Part shown: in pieces, positions 8,770 through 17,512 of the stretch | Numbering within the stretch: the stretch's first letter is position 1 | How the letters are laid out: every line of letters starts with the position of its first letter | NCBI GenBank assembly: GCA_052143655.1 | Contig: JBKQSL010000445.1 | Location: 1-64,000 of the forward strand | From: CAVSUR01 sp052143655 | GTDB lineage: Bacteria > Actinomycetota > Actinomycetes > Streptosporangiales > Streptosporangiaceae | Length of the DNA: 64,000 nucleotides | Direction of reading: 5' to 3' | Notes under the pieces: model-generated | Seen by the model: the letters and a program-made list of their open reading frames with translations, nothing else | Databases searched by the model: none | Told to the model about the DNA's origin: nothing | Made by a program: the position numbers and the translations under genes

Positions 8770-8957
8770 GCGTCCTCGGTTTCTCCCGGCCCGGCCGGGT
8801 CGCCGGGCACGGGGTGGTCGGGGTCTGCGGCGTGCCAGCGGGCGGTGTAACCGCAGCCGGGGCAGGCCAGGGTGAGCAGGCGGGGGCTGGTGCTGGTGTC
8901 CAGCAGCGGCCCGCCGCAGTCCGGGCAGTCGTCGCGGGACAGCCAGCCGGTGATCAT
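8766..8957 (-). CDS. small zinc-ribbon protein of the AICE operon
   Basis: Sixty-three residues from an ATG that overlaps the translocase stop (ATGA); its own stop overlaps the initiator ATG (ATGA). Two CxxC knuckles, CPDC (about 12-15) and CPGC (about 33-36), would form one zinc ribbon. The tail is acidic and proline-rich. Comparable short zinc-binding proteins sit at this point in many AICE transfer operons, but their role is not established; a contact with DNA or with the initiator is a guess. The coding overlap on both sides makes it very likely a real gene. Confidence 0.8.
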   Translation of the reverse strand: MITGWLSRDDCPDCGGPLLDTSTSPRLLTLACPGCGYTARWHAADPDHPVPGDPAGPGETEDA

Positions 8958-10423
8958 GCGGGCTCCGCGGCCAGCCCGGCCGCCAGGACCGGCCCGGCGG
9001 GGGTGTCCGGCTGGACGGCAGCGGCGGTCATGGCGGCGATGTCGTCGTCGGTGACCCAGGCGGCGCGGACGCGCACCGGGTCGGGGCTGGTTTCCAGCCG
9101 CATGTAGCCGACCCCGGCACCGGTAGCCGGGTCGGCGGAGATCTGATCGCATAGGGCGCCGTGGTCACGCGCGCCGTCGCCGAGCACCAGGTCGGCCTGG
9201 GACGGCTCGTCCAGGCGCAGGGCGATCTTGTCGGGGAACAGGTTGCGGATGTTCAGGACTTCCTTGCGCGGGTCTTGCAGGGCAGCCACCACGCAGAAGC
9301 CGACGGCGCGGCCCTGGGTGGTGAGCGTGGCCAGCGCGGCGAGCGTGCGCTCGCGGAGCTTGCGGTCGGGCTGGTAGGCGGTCAGGAACGCCACCTCATC
9401 GACCAAGATCACGGTGAACGGGTGCTCGGCCGTGGGGGTGTGGTCGCGCTGCAGCCCGGCGAAACGGGCGGCCCGCTGCTGCATTCCGGTCACGTCGGCT
9501 TCCAGCTGGGCGGCGATCTGATCCGGTCCGGCTGCATAGCAGCCGAACCGCTCGAACAGGGGGCGTCCGTAGGCCAGTTCCATCAGCTTGGGATCGCAAG
9601 CGTGCACCAGGACCAGGCCCGCGGTCATCGCCGGGAGCATGGCCCGCACCAGCCCCCACAGGTAGGAGCCCTTGCCCGCGCCGGTGGCGCCCGCGATCAG
9701 CAGGTGGGTGCCGTGCAGCCGGATGGCCAGCAGCTCGCCGTCCTCGCGGCGGCCGACCGGCAGCGCCCGCAGGTCGGTGACCGCCGGGACGGGCAGCGCG
9801 GGGATCGGCTGGGCGAGCGCGTCCGCGCGGACCAGTTCTAGGATCACGCCGCCGGGCGGCCCGGTGCGGACCCGGCAGGACAGCACGCCGAGCCCGTGCG
9901 CCAGGTGCGATGCCCGGTCGGCGACCTGCCCGGGAGACTGACCGGGAACCAGCCGGACGCTGGCCAGGTCGATGCACCGGCCCGCCCGGACCTTGCCCAG
10001 GACCGGGAAGGCGACCTGGCCGCGCCAGGCCGGGGCGAGCCCGGCGACGGTGACCACGCCGCGCCAGCGTCGCCGGTAATGTTGCCACCGCCACCGGTCC
10101 CGCAGCGGCCGGGTGACCACCACCTGGTACCAGGCTGGCCGCCACAGGCGCAGGCCCGCCAGTACTGTCACCGCCGCGGCGGCGAGGACGACCAGGACGT
10201 GCCAGCCGCCCAGCAAGTCGGCAGCGGCTGTGGCGGCGGCGGCCAGGGCCAGCAGCGGGTGGCGGATCAGGAACCAGATCGTGCGGAGGGCCAGCCGCAG
10301 CAGCTGGACCAGCCAGATCACCGGCTCGGGGGTGCGGTGCACCGGGGACCGCCACACCGGCGGTGCGAACGGGTCGTGGTTATCGACCTGCGCGTACTGC
10401 GCGGCATCGATCCACTCGCGCAT
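8954..10423 (-). CDS. traB: TraB/TraSA-type FtsK-SpoIIIE DNA translocase
   Basis: The 489-residue protein starts after GGAAGAGGTG. Residues 34-100 contain two membrane-spanning stretches (LLRLALRTIWFLIRHPLLAL and WHVLVVLAAAAVTVLAGL). The motor domain has Walker A AGATGAGKGSYLWG (about 249-262) and Walker B VILVDEVAFL (about 349-358), followed by TTQGRAVGFCVVAALQDPRK typical of FtsK-like transfer proteins. A C-terminal DNA-binding winged-helix is expected in the family but is not obvious here. In this class a single hexameric pump moves double-stranded element DNA between hyphae. It stands between the Pra-like gene and the zinc-ribbon gene. Confidence 0.92.
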   Translation of the reverse strand: MREWIDAAQYAQVDNHDPFAPPVWRSPVHRTPEPVIWLVQLLRLALRTIWFLIRHPLLALAAAATAAADLLGGWHVLVVLAAAAVTVLAGLRLWRPAWYQVVVTRPLRDRWRWQHYRRRWRGVVTVAGLAPAWRGQVAFPVLGKVRAGRCIDLASVRLVPGQSPGQVADRASHLAHGLGVLSCRVRTGPPGGVILELVRADALAQPIPALPVPAVTDLRALPVGRREDGELLAIRLHGTHLLIAGATGAGKGSYLWGLVRAMLPAMTAGLVLVHACDPKLMELAYGRPLFERFGCYAAGPDQIAAQLEADVTGMQQRAARFAGLQRDHTPTAEHPFTVILVDEVAFLTAYQPDRKLRERTLAALATLTTQGRAVGFCVVAALQDPRKEVLNIRNLFPDKIALRLDEPSQADLVLGDGARDHGALCDQISADPATGAGVGYMRLETSPDPVRVRAAWVTDDDIAAMTAAAVQPDTPAGPVLAAGLAAEPA

Positions 10424-10508
10424 ACTTGTTCACCTCTTCCTTGCGATGCGCGTGAGGGGAGATCAGGGGCGGCCGGAGATTGCAGCTCCGGCCGCCCCGC
10501 CTTCGTGA

Positions 10509-10919
10509 TCAGGCCGCCGCGGATTCCTGGCCGCCGCGCCCGGTCCTTCCGGTAGTCCGGACGCCTGCCGCCTTGACCGACCAGGCCAGCCGCCCGGCCT
10601 GGTTCACGTATGCGGTGACCGCCAGGCCGGTGAACTCCACCGGCACGAACGGCAGTGCCGCGCCAGGCGGCGGCGCGGGGAGCACCGGCTTGTCGGCCGC
10701 GCCGACCTTGACCCGGATGCTCTTGTCCCGCGCGGCCGGGTCGGCGTCGATCACATCGACCACCCACACCGGCAGCCCGGACTCCTTGTCCTTCGCCTGC
10801 ACGAACCGGCCGCCCTTCGGCGCGTCGAAATCTCGCACCGGCTCGAACTCCCCGGCCGCGAACGCCCCGCGCGGGAACAGTCGGCTCTGCTCGACCGGGA
10901 TCGGACCCTGCAACGCCAT
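10509..10919 (-). CDS. Pra-like activator of replication, integration and excision
   Basis: A 136-residue frame beginning MALQGPIPVEQSRLFPRGAF, with AGGAGAAG before the ATG. The N-terminal pattern, the DFDAPKGGRFVQAKDKESG segment and the later GLAVTAYVNQAGRLAWSVKA match the family annotated in AICEs as plasmid replication, integration and excision activator (Pra of pSAM2). It is probably the first gene of the rep-xis-int operon, with operator-like repeats directly upstream, so it is a likely target of the GntR repressor. Function is taken from the family; no catalytic motif is visible. A 161-codon frame starting at 10994 runs through the operator region and is not preferred. Confidence 0.8.
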   Translation of the reverse strand: MALQGPIPVEQSRLFPRGAFAAGEFEPVRDFDAPKGGRFVQAKDKESGLPVWVVDVIDADPAARDKSIRVKVGAADKPVLPAPPPGAALPFVPVEFTGLAVTAYVNQAGRLAWSVKAAGVRTTGRTGRGGQESAAA

Positions 10920-10952
10920 CTGACTTCTCCTGTCTGCCCGGAGGCATCTACA

Positions 10953-10998
10953 TGACTTATCAGGTACCGATAGTAAAGGGACCTGACTTGTCATGTCA
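10953..10998. promoter_or_regulatory. pair of operator-like repeats upstream of the Pra-like gene
   Basis: TGACTTATCAGGTAC (10953-10967) and TGACTTGTCATGTCA (10984-10998) are two copies of one 15-bp near-palindrome, 31 bases apart, between the transfer operon and the GntR gene. They are the natural binding sites for that repressor. Evidence is repetition and position only. Confidence 0.65.
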
Positions 10999-11040
10999 AG
11001 CGACGCTGAACGAGATGCCCTGCCAGGGTGGCCGGGTAGG

Positions 11041-11769
11041 TCAGGCCAGGGGGTAGGCGTCTTGTAGCTCGTGCCGCTGGCCGGGCATCACCAGGTCGCT
11101 GACCTGCACCGGCTGCCCGGACGCGTCGTAGGCGGTGACGATCACGCTCAGCAGGGGAGTGTCCGCGCCGATGCGCAACAGCCCGGCTTCCTCGCCCTGG
11201 GGCAGGCGGGCGGTGATCTTCTCGACGGCATGGTCGAGGCGGATCTTCTTGAGTCCGGCCAGGTGCGCGCGCAGGCTCTCGCCGAGCAGGTCGGCCGACG
11301 CCAGGTCGGTCCCGGCCGCGACTTCCAGCGGCAGCCACGCGGTGACCAGCTCGACCGGCTCGCCACCGTCGGTGAGCAGCCGCTGCCGGGCGAACGCCCG
11401 CGCACCCGGTTTGAGCTGCAGCAGCGCGGTGATGTGCGGCGGCGCGAGCCGGACCCCGGCTTGCACCAGCTCCCCGGCCAGCTGCGCCTCGGCCACGTCC
11501 AGGACGCCATGCGCGGGACGGGTCCGCTCGGCGTCGGCGAGGGCAGGCTTGCCGCGCACGAAGCTGCCCTTGCCCTGCTGGGTGTCGATCCACCCGTCCT
11601 GACGCAGCGCCGCCAGGGACCGCACGATCGTGGGCCGCGAGACTCCGAACTCGGCGACCAGCTGGTGCTCTGACGGCAGCAGGGACCCGGGCGGATAGGT
11701 GCCGCGCTCGATCCGCCGCCGGATCTCGGCGACCACTTGCGCGTACTTGGGCGTGCTGCCGTCCGCCAT
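11041..11769 (-). CDS. GntR family (HutC/UTRA) repressor, KorSA-like
   Basis: A 242-residue regulator. Residues 8-75 are a GntR winged helix (IRRRIERGTYPPGSLLPSEH, then GVSRPTIVRSLAALRQDG). Residues 95-240 are a UTRA effector-binding domain that ends in SVIVTAYDASGQPVQVSDLV. In pSAM2-type elements a GntR repressor of this kind (KorSA) silences pra and thereby replication and excision, and also represses its own gene. Operator-like copies occur on both sides of the gene: two at 10953-10998 and one at 11799-11813, just upstream of its start. Ligand unknown. Confidence 0.9.
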   Translation of the reverse strand: MADGSTPKYAQVVAEIRRRIERGTYPPGSLLPSEHQLVAEFGVSRPTIVRSLAALRQDGWIDTQQGKGSFVRGKPALADAERTRPAHGVLDVAEAQLAGELVQAGVRLAPPHITALLQLKPGARAFARQRLLTDGGEPVELVTAWLPLEVAAGTDLASADLLGESLRAHLAGLKKIRLDHAVEKITARLPQGEEAGLLRIGADTPLLSVIVTAYDASGQPVQVSDLVMPGQRHELQDAYPLA

Positions 11770-11798
11770 AACTTTGTGCTTCCCGGGTGGTCGGGTGC

Positions 11799-11813
11799 TG
11801 ACTTGTCAGGTCA
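11799..11813. promoter_or_regulatory. operator-like repeat upstream of the GntR gene
   Basis: TGACTTGTCAGGTCA is symmetric apart from the centre and one pair of positions (reverse complement TGACCTGACAAGTCA). It shares 13 of 15 bases with the copy at 10984 and lies 30 bases before the GntR start, which fits autoregulation. A weaker relative, TCACTTGTCACG, follows at 11831. Confidence 0.65.
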
Positions 11814-11886
11814 GATTACCGCTGACTACATCACTTGTCACGCTGGGCGGGATGCCCGGCCGTCAGGGTAGACGGGCCGCCGCCGC

Positions 11887-12435
11887 TCAGCCGTGATGCG
11901 GGACGGGTGACGGGAGGGTGATCAAGACCTTGGGATCCTCGCCCAGGACCCTGGCGAGCAGCGCCACCGTGCGGCAGCGGCACGGCGGGCGGGCCTGCCG
12001 CTCCAGCCGTGCCACCGTCGTCACGCCTACCCCGGCCGTCCAGGCCAGGTTTTCCTGCGACAGGCCCCGGGCCCGGCGCAGGGCCCGCAGCCGGTGCCCG
12101 TCGATGACCGTCGTGCGCGCGGGCAGCCGCCGCGTGCTCACGGCTCGGTTAAAGCCGGGGCTGATCGCGGCCCGGTCAAGGTCGCCCGTCAGCCAGCGCA
12201 CGCCGCCGTCAGCATCACGGACGAGCCTGGCCAGCACCGCGAGCCGGTTGTAGGACAGCCGCCCGGGGGCGAGAGTCACCGCCGTGACCTGGCCGCGTGC
12301 GGCAACCCCGGCCGGGATCGAGGGCAGGGCGTCCAGCATCCGCTCCCGCGCCCGGGGCTCTGACGTGGTGATCCCGACCGGTCCGGAGCCAGGATGTCCG
12401 CACGCGGTGACGGCCCATTCGTACAGCTGCATCAT
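11887..12435 (-). CDS. XRE family regulator with N-terminal unknown domain
   Basis: About 182 residues from the ATG at 12435, which overlaps the preceding stop (ATGA). Residues 1-100 (MQLYEWAVTACGHPGSGP onward) are unassigned; residues 107-170 form a helix-turn-helix (LRALRRARGLSQENLAWTAG, VGVTTVARLER). The unusual order, with DNA binding at the C-terminus, suggests the N-terminal half senses something or binds a partner. It is in the same direction as the transfer operon but separated from it by the GntR gene. The link to the short zinc-finger gene is translational coupling. Confidence 0.75.
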   Translation of the reverse strand: MMQLYEWAVTACGHPGSGPVGITTSEPRARERMLDALPSIPAGVAARGQVTAVTLAPGRLSYNRLAVLARLVRDADGGVRWLTGDLDRAAISPGFNRAVSTRRLPARTTVIDGHRLRALRRARGLSQENLAWTAGVGVTTVARLERQARPPCRCRTVALLARVLGEDPKVLITLPSPVPHHG

Positions 12436-12626
12436 CCGGCCCCGCCCGTCCCCGCCGCGGCGCCGGTGCCGCCGCAGTCCGCGCACTCCACCCGGCGCCG
12501 CCGGGCCGCATCAGCCTCAGGCGCGCCCGCCACGGCCAGAGCCGACCGGCGCACGGTCAGGTACTTCCATCCGGCGCCGTCGCAGGAAGGGCAGGCAGCA
12601 GGCGGCGGAGGGCTTGCGCTTGTCAT
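12432..12626 (-). CDS. small DnaJ-type zinc-finger peptide
   Basis: Sixty-four residues with two CxxCxGxG-like knuckles: CPSCDGAGW near residues 12-20 and CADCGGTG near 48-55. The spacing is that of half a DnaJ zinc finger. The stop overlaps the ATG of the XRE regulator, so the two are one unit. Such peptides are common in actinomycete mobile elements; no function is established. Confidence 0.65.
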   Translation of the reverse strand: MTSASPPPPAACPSCDGAGWKYLTVRRSALAVAGAPEADAARRRRVECADCGGTGAAAGTGGAG

Positions 12627-12707
12627 GCCCTGATCATCAAAGTAGGCAACGTCGCGCCGATACGCCGTGACTGTCCCCTCCCGGACAGGACCGTCACGCG
12701 CGTGTCT

Positions 12708-12735
12708 CTCGACTGTCTCGCCGGTTCGCTAGCCT
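12708..12735 (+). promoter_or_regulatory. possible promoter for the rightward cargo pair
   Basis: CTCGAC (12708-12713) and TAGCCT (12730-12735), 16 bases apart, precede the gene at 12775 by about 40 bases. The match to consensus is weak and the call rests mostly on position between divergent transcription units. Confidence 0.3.
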
Positions 12736-12774
12736 TACAACGACGGACAAGTGCGGCGTGAACGGGAGAAAACA

Positions 12775-13644
12775 ATGCCCCAGGACCCGACCCTGCTGGC
12801 CGTCCTGCTCGACCAGCGCGGGCTCAGCCGTTACGGCGCCTTCAGCGCCGCCTACGTCAAGGCCGCCCGGTCTCTCGATCCCGCGCTCGCGGCCCAGTCA
12901 CCGAGCCGCGCGCAGTTCTACCGGTGGACTACCGGCGGCTTACGCGGCCTGCCGTTCACCGCCAACTGCCGCGTCCTAGAGCACATGCTCCCCGGCTACA
13001 CCGCCGCGCAGCTGCTGGCGCCCTGCACCGGCCAGCAGGTACCCGCACCCGGGCGCGTGACTAGCCGCCAGGCTGTGGTGCCGGGCCTGACCGGGGGAGC
13101 GCCGCCCCTGGCGGGCGTCGAGGCAGTGTTCGCTAGCAGGTCAGAATTCGCCGCCCGGGTCCAGCTGCCGGACCTCATCGACGGCTCCCCGGCCGTGCGG
13201 GCCGCAGGCCTGTCGCTCAACATGATCTGCCAGCAACTGCCCGACCAGTACCTCGCCGGCATCCTCACCGGCGGCACCCAGCTCTCGTGCCTGTTCCTCG
13301 ACCCCGCCGGGAAGGCAATCGGCGAGCGCGAGCGGGAGGAACTCCACACCCCCGGTGTCTTGTCTGGCTTGACCCGGCTCAACATCGATACCCTCGCGAG
13401 GCTGCGTGACAAGCTGCCCGCCGACGCCCGGGACCGGCTCACGATCGCGGTGTATGACGAGACTATCCGCTACAACATTCTCATTGCCGACGGGCGGGCC
13501 GCGGTTGTGCAGCCCTACCTGCCCCAGGCCCGGGGCGTGGAATCCCCGACCCTGATCGTCAGCCCCGGCACCGGGCCTGGCAGCCTGTATCCGGTCTTCG
13601 AGAACATCTGGGATGCCCTCGCCAGCCGGAGCACGCCACTGTGA
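12775..13644 (+). CDS. DUF5919-like helix-rich protein coupled to the phosphatase gene
   Basis: About 289 residues from MPQDPTLLAVLLDQRGLSRY, with GGGAGAA before the ATG (an upstream ATG-like start at 12751 is less well placed). The first 80 residues resemble an atypical XRE domain (LSRYGAFSAAYVKAA, SRAQFYRWTTG). The C-terminal part has YDETIRYNILIADGRAAVVQ and QARGVESPTLIV, a pattern I associate with a family found after XRE-like N-termini in Streptomyces that may bind or process a phosphorylated ligand. The stop overlaps the GTG of the next gene (GTGA), so the two proteins are made together. A regulatory or phospholipase-D-like role is possible but no HKD motif is visible. Confidence 0.75.
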   Translation: MPQDPTLLAVLLDQRGLSRYGAFSAAYVKAARSLDPALAAQSPSRAQFYRWTTGGLRGLPFTANCRVLEHMLPGYTAAQLLAPCTGQQVPAPGRVTSRQAVVPGLTGGAPPLAGVEAVFASRSEFAARVQLPDLIDGSPAVRAAGLSLNMICQQLPDQYLAGILTGGTQLSCLFLDPAGKAIGEREREELHTPGVLSGLTRLNIDTLARLRDKLPADARDRLTIAVYDETIRYNILIADGRAAVVQPYLPQARGVESPTLIVSPGTGPGSLYPVFENIWDALASRSTPL

Positions 13645-14978
13645 CCACCGATCCCGGCCGCTACCTTGACGCCGCCATGACAGCCGCCGACCTCGCCCGC
13701 GACCTCATCCGCACCCGCCGCCCCGCGACCTTCACCGAGAAAGCCGACCGGGACCTGGTATCCGACGTGGACGTGGCCGTCGAGCGCGCCGTCCGCGAGC
13801 ACCTGCATCAAGCCACCCCCGGTGTCGGATTCCTCGGCGAAGAAGAAGGCGGACCCGACGCCGGGACCACCGGCTGGCTGTGGACGCTCGACCCCATCGA
13901 CGGGACCTCCAACTACGCTCACGGCATCCCGCTGTGCGCGGCCTCCCTCGCCCTGCTGCGCGACGGCCGCCCCGTCCTGGGCGTTATCGACGCGCCGTTC
14001 ATGGCCGAGCGGTTCCACGCCGCTGAGGGGACCGGCGCCTGGTCGGGAGACCTTCGCCTGGCCGTCCGTGACACAGCCGCGCTGCGGGAGGCGATCGTGG
14101 CGATCGGCGACTATGCCACCGGCCCGGGCGCCGCCCGTAAGAACGAAACCCAGCTCGCCGCGACCGTCAGTCTCACCCCGCGCGTGCACCGCATACGCAT
14201 GCTCGGCACCGCGGCTCTCGACCTGGCCTGGGTCGCAGCCGGGCGCCTGGACGCCAGCATTACCTTCGCCAACAACCCCTGGGACATGGCCGCCGGAATT
14301 ATCTGCGCCAGGGAAGCTGGCGCCACCGTAACCGCAACCGACGGCAGCCAGCACACGCTCGCATCCGCCGGGGTCATCGCCGCCGCTCCAGCGCTCATCG
14401 GGCAGCTGCTGCCGCTCGTCCAGACCGCCAGTACCGCCGTGCCACCGGACCCCGGCGCCACCCAGACCGACAGGGCGGGAGCCACCAGTCTCGACAGCAT
14501 CCTCCGCAGCACCCGATACTTGATCTTCGACTTCGACGGCCCCATCCGCGACCCAGCAACGGGGCAGCCCGCCGGGTACATTGCCGAAACACTTGCCGCA
14601 TGCCGCGACTCCGGGCGTACCGCCGTTATCGCAGCAACGGCCAGCGGTGACGCTGCCGCCTACCTCGTCCGCCACGGCCTCGACCAGCTAGCACGGCAGC
14701 TCTACTCCGCCAAGCCAGGCGAGCATGGGCAGGACGCGGGCCGGGAGAAGGCGCTGAACGGTCTCATCGGCGACCTCGGCGCTAGCCCAGCCGAGTGCGC
14801 GTTGGTCACCACTGAGCCAGCCGCAATCCAAGACGTTAGGCATGCCGGGATCGCTATCATCGGCTACGCAACCACCCCGGACCTTGAACAGCGCCTCGCC
14901 GACGCTGGAGCTGACGCGCTGCTGCCGAGCCTTGCCGACCTCACGCTCAAACTCCGCGCCAGACCACTGCCGAATTGA
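13641..14978 (+). CDS. inositol monophosphatase-like / HAD-like fusion protein
   Basis: A 445-residue GTG-start protein. Residues 1-270 are a complete inositol-monophosphatase-family domain with its metal-site boxes: GFLGEEEGG (about 70-78), TLDPIDGTSNYAHG (about 90-103) and NNPWDMAAG (about 212-220). Residues 285-445 resemble a HAD hydrolase, with the nucleophile box LIFDFDGPI (about 295-303) and the late box ALVTTEPAAIQDVRHAGI. In HAD motif I the second Asp (DFDG) is retained. Such a fusion should remove phosphate from one or two small substrates such as inositol, sugar or nucleotide phosphates. It is coupled to the gene before it. Presence on a mobile element suggests self-contained nucleotide or sugar signalling, which is inference. 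Confidence 0.85.
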   Translation: MTTDPGRYLDAAMTAADLARDLIRTRRPATFTEKADRDLVSDVDVAVERAVREHLHQATPGVGFLGEEEGGPDAGTTGWLWTLDPIDGTSNYAHGIPLCAASLALLRDGRPVLGVIDAPFMAERFHAAEGTGAWSGDLRLAVRDTAALREAIVAIGDYATGPGAARKNETQLAATVSLTPRVHRIRMLGTAALDLAWVAAGRLDASITFANNPWDMAAGIICAREAGATVTATDGSQHTLASAGVIAAAPALIGQLLPLVQTASTAVPPDPGATQTDRAGATSLDSILRSTRYLIFDFDGPIRDPATGQPAGYIAETLAACRDSGRTAVIAATASGDAAAYLVRHGLDQLARQLYSAKPGEHGQDAGREKALNGLIGDLGASPAECALVTTEPAAIQDVRHAGIAIIGYATTPDLEQRLADAGADALLPSLADLTLKLRARPLPN

Positions 14979-15397
14979 GCCGTATTAGATCAAGGCGGCG
15001 CCTGCGGCGCCGCTGGCCCGGCGTCAGCGCCGGCCTCCGGCCTTGGGGAGGCCCCGGCCGTCGCACGCCGGGCCACAGCCGGAGAGCCCGCAGGTCAAGC
15101 CCGCTCACATGGCACGCATCAGCGCAGCGCACAGCCGTCTTCCTCGGCGCTCCAGTGTCCAGCTCGCGGCCGCCGCGTCAAGGGCGGCCCTGAGGGCCGT
15201 CGCTGGCGCGATTGGCTACGCCAACCCTGGACGCGGCGGCCCCTCGCAAGGGATCAGCGCCTATCGAGGCAGACGGGAGTTGATCAGGAACCCGCAGGCA
15301 AGGGATGGTCACTGCCGCGAGTCGTCGGTGTCGAACAGGAGCCGTCGACTACCCTAAACAGCACCCGCCGGAGAAACGACATGTGCAGGAGGGTCTG
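14979..15397 (+). other. intergenic stretch before the restriction-modification cargo
   Basis: These 419 bases separate GC-rich element DNA from the AT-richer modification gene. There is a small perfect inverted repeat (GGCGCC-TGC-GGCGCC near 14998-15015) that could be a weak terminator, but no T tract. No gene is supported; the promoter for the methyltransferase should be in the right half. Confidence 0.4.
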
Positions 15398-17512
15398 TTG
15401 AGCGTCCCAAGCCACAGACAAATCGAAATTCTCCTGGACGTCGAGAGGATCTCCACTGCAGGTGCGTCAGAGCGTTATCAACGAGGTGCCACGCCACACA
15501 CGATCTTTGCCTGGTGGGCTCGGCGTCCGTTCGCAGCCGCCCGACAGCTAGTAGCCTCTTCGATATCTCCCGAGCCGGGCAAGGAAATTCTTGCGATCGA
15601 AGATGCACCTGTCCGAGTTCTGGACCCATTCTCCGGTGGATCAACATTTGCGCTCGCGGCAGCCGAGCTTGGCGTAGAGAGCCATGCAGTCGAAAACAAC
15701 CAGCTAGCTCACTTCATCGGCTTGTCACTGCTGCAACTTAGTCAGGCTGAGCCCGAGTTCCCAAAGCTAGTCGCAAACGAGGGCCGATTGTTGCTGGAAG
15801 CGCTAAAGACAGAGACCAGGCAATTGTTCCCCTCGGTCTTCCAAGAGCAATCAGCGCATCCGCGAGCAGAGCAACTCTTCCCCACAGAAGCCAAAGATCA
15901 GATTATCGCATACTTCTGGAGCCGATCTGTCTCATGCGCCAGATGCAACGGCTCACTAGCACTACAGAAGAGGCCATGGCTTTCGCGGAAGCGCGGCCGG
16001 GAGCTATACGTTTACCGAACTGCAGACCTTGACCAAAAAAATTACTCCATTGAACTCTGCCACGGTGAACCATCACATGCCTCAGAAACGGCATGGAGCG
16101 GCCGCAACATCCAGTGTCCCTTCTGTGGTGCTCTTTATGGTGGTGAAGAGCTAAGGAAGCTAGTTGGAGAAAGGGCATACGACGAACTTACAGCTTACGC
16201 TGTCCTCAAGCGTCCCAAGACCTATCATGCAGTGTCCGCGACTGACAGATACGTCAACGTACAGGATATTGAGCGCTCGCTGAGGGAAGATCTCGACTTG
16301 CTCGGGGAGACTCTGCTGCCCATCGAAATTCCACGATGGTCCGGCATTACGAATCCGACCCTATACGGCCACACAACCGTGGACTCGCTTTTCACGAGGC
16401 GGCAACTAGCTGTAATGGTACGACTTGCTCGATTGATTCGGCAGCGCTATGTACTCTGGGAAACAAGTTACGGCATAGCTCAGGCCAGGGCACTGGCAGC
16501 TTTCCTGTCCGGATTGATAGACCAACTTGCGGACTGGAACTCCCGCGTTTCCATGTGGATACCACAAAATGAGCAGGTGGGAAGGGGCTTGTCTGGACCA
16601 GGGCTACCAATGCTCTGGGACTTCGTGGAAGTTGATCCTCTTCAAAGGGGTCCGGCGAACCTATGGGAAAAGCTCGACCGAATTGTTGCAGGCATACGCA
16701 GCATTCCCAGATTTAGCATCAGCCAGTACGTGATGCGAGGCGACGCGAGAAATCTTCCATATCCGGACGCCTACTTCGATGCGGTAGTAACAGATCCTCC
16801 ATATTACGATAATCTGTTCTACAGCGTATTTGCGGACTGCATATATACCTTCAAGCGCCTTGCCCTAAGAACCATCTTTCCCGAAGAGTTTGAAGAACAA
16901 GCTACGGACCAGGCCTCCGAACTCTCAGCTTCACGTGATCGGATAGCTTCGGATGGTGGGGGGCCGTGGGAATACTTTAGCTCTGGAATGATGGATGCCC
17001 TAGCTGAAGCGCGGCGAGTTCTTAAGAGAGACGGCGTGATCACCCTCTGCTATGCGCATAGCAGCCTGCAAGGTTGGACCAGCCTGGTAGCTGCATACGT
17101 GAGGGCTGGACTGAAAATAACTAGAGTCTGGCCGATGTCCATCGAGCGAGCGCAGCGTCCAAGAGCGATGCGGTCAGCCGCAGTTAACACCTCTGTCGTC
17201 TTGGTGGCTAGACCCTTCGATGCAATCCCGAATGGGCTCGCTGATCGTGCCGAAACCGTTGATCAGGCCATAGCCGAAGCGGCAAGACGTTCCACAGACG
17301 AGGGATGGCCTGAAGAGGTAGCCGCAACAATCTGTCTCCTTGCGGGACTTGAGACTGCGTTCAAGAACGCCGGGGTCGATCAGCTACTACGCTGGAGCCT
17401 TGTTGCTCCGATTGCCAGGAGCACTGCGGGCCAAGTGACCCGCATGTTTCCAAGCGTCTCTTTCACCGAACGCTATTCCTCAACCTCCGCGATCTCGTCA
17501 AGCAATGCTTGA
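15398..17512 (+). CDS. DUF1156-type DNA methyltransferase
   Basis: About 704 residues from a TTG at 15398, five bases after GGAGG; GTG at 15383 and ATG at 15305 are in-frame alternatives. The N-terminus (SERYQRGATPHTIFAWWARR) is the DUF1156 signature. It is followed by a SAM-binding motif I, LDPFSGGSTFALAAAELG, a four-cysteine zinc knuckle pair (CARCNG ... CPFCGA) and the catalytic motif IV, TDPPYYDN, near residue 465. DPPY marks amino-methylation of adenine or cytosine. It converges with and overlaps by 40 bases the HindIII-family endonuclease gene, so it should protect that enzyme's target. Base composition is clearly more AT-rich than the rest of the element, a sign of separate acquisition. 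Pairing of this methylase type with a HindIII-type enzyme is unusual. Confidence 0.85.
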   Translation: MSVPSHRQIEILLDVERISTAGASERYQRGATPHTIFAWWARRPFAAARQLVASSISPEPGKEILAIEDAPVRVLDPFSGGSTFALAAAELGVESHAVENNQLAHFIGLSLLQLSQAEPEFPKLVANEGRLLLEALKTETRQLFPSVFQEQSAHPRAEQLFPTEAKDQIIAYFWSRSVSCARCNGSLALQKRPWLSRKRGRELYVYRTADLDQKNYSIELCHGEPSHASETAWSGRNIQCPFCGALYGGEELRKLVGERAYDELTAYAVLKRPKTYHAVSATDRYVNVQDIERSLREDLDLLGETLLPIEIPRWSGITNPTLYGHTTVDSLFTRRQLAVMVRLARLIRQRYVLWETSYGIAQARALAAFLSGLIDQLADWNSRVSMWIPQNEQVGRGLSGPGLPMLWDFVEVDPLQRGPANLWEKLDRIVAGIRSIPRFSISQYVMRGDARNLPYPDAYFDAVVTDPPYYDNLFYSVFADCIYTFKRLALRTIFPEEFEEQATDQASELSASRDRIASDGGGPWEYFSSGMMDALAEARRVLKRDGVITLCYAHSSLQGWTSLVAAYVRAGLKITRVWPMSIERAQRPRAMRSAAVNTSVVLVARPFDAIPNGLADRAETVDQAIAEAARRSTDEGWPEEVAATICLLAGLETAFKNAGVDQLLRWSLVAPIARSTAGQVTRMFPSVSFTERYSSTSAISSSNA

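Noticed and set aside
13515..14675. Long minus-strand frame of 386 codons opposite the phosphatase fusion
   Set aside because: Glycine-rich antisense shadow of a gene with unmistakable IMPase motifs on the plus strand.
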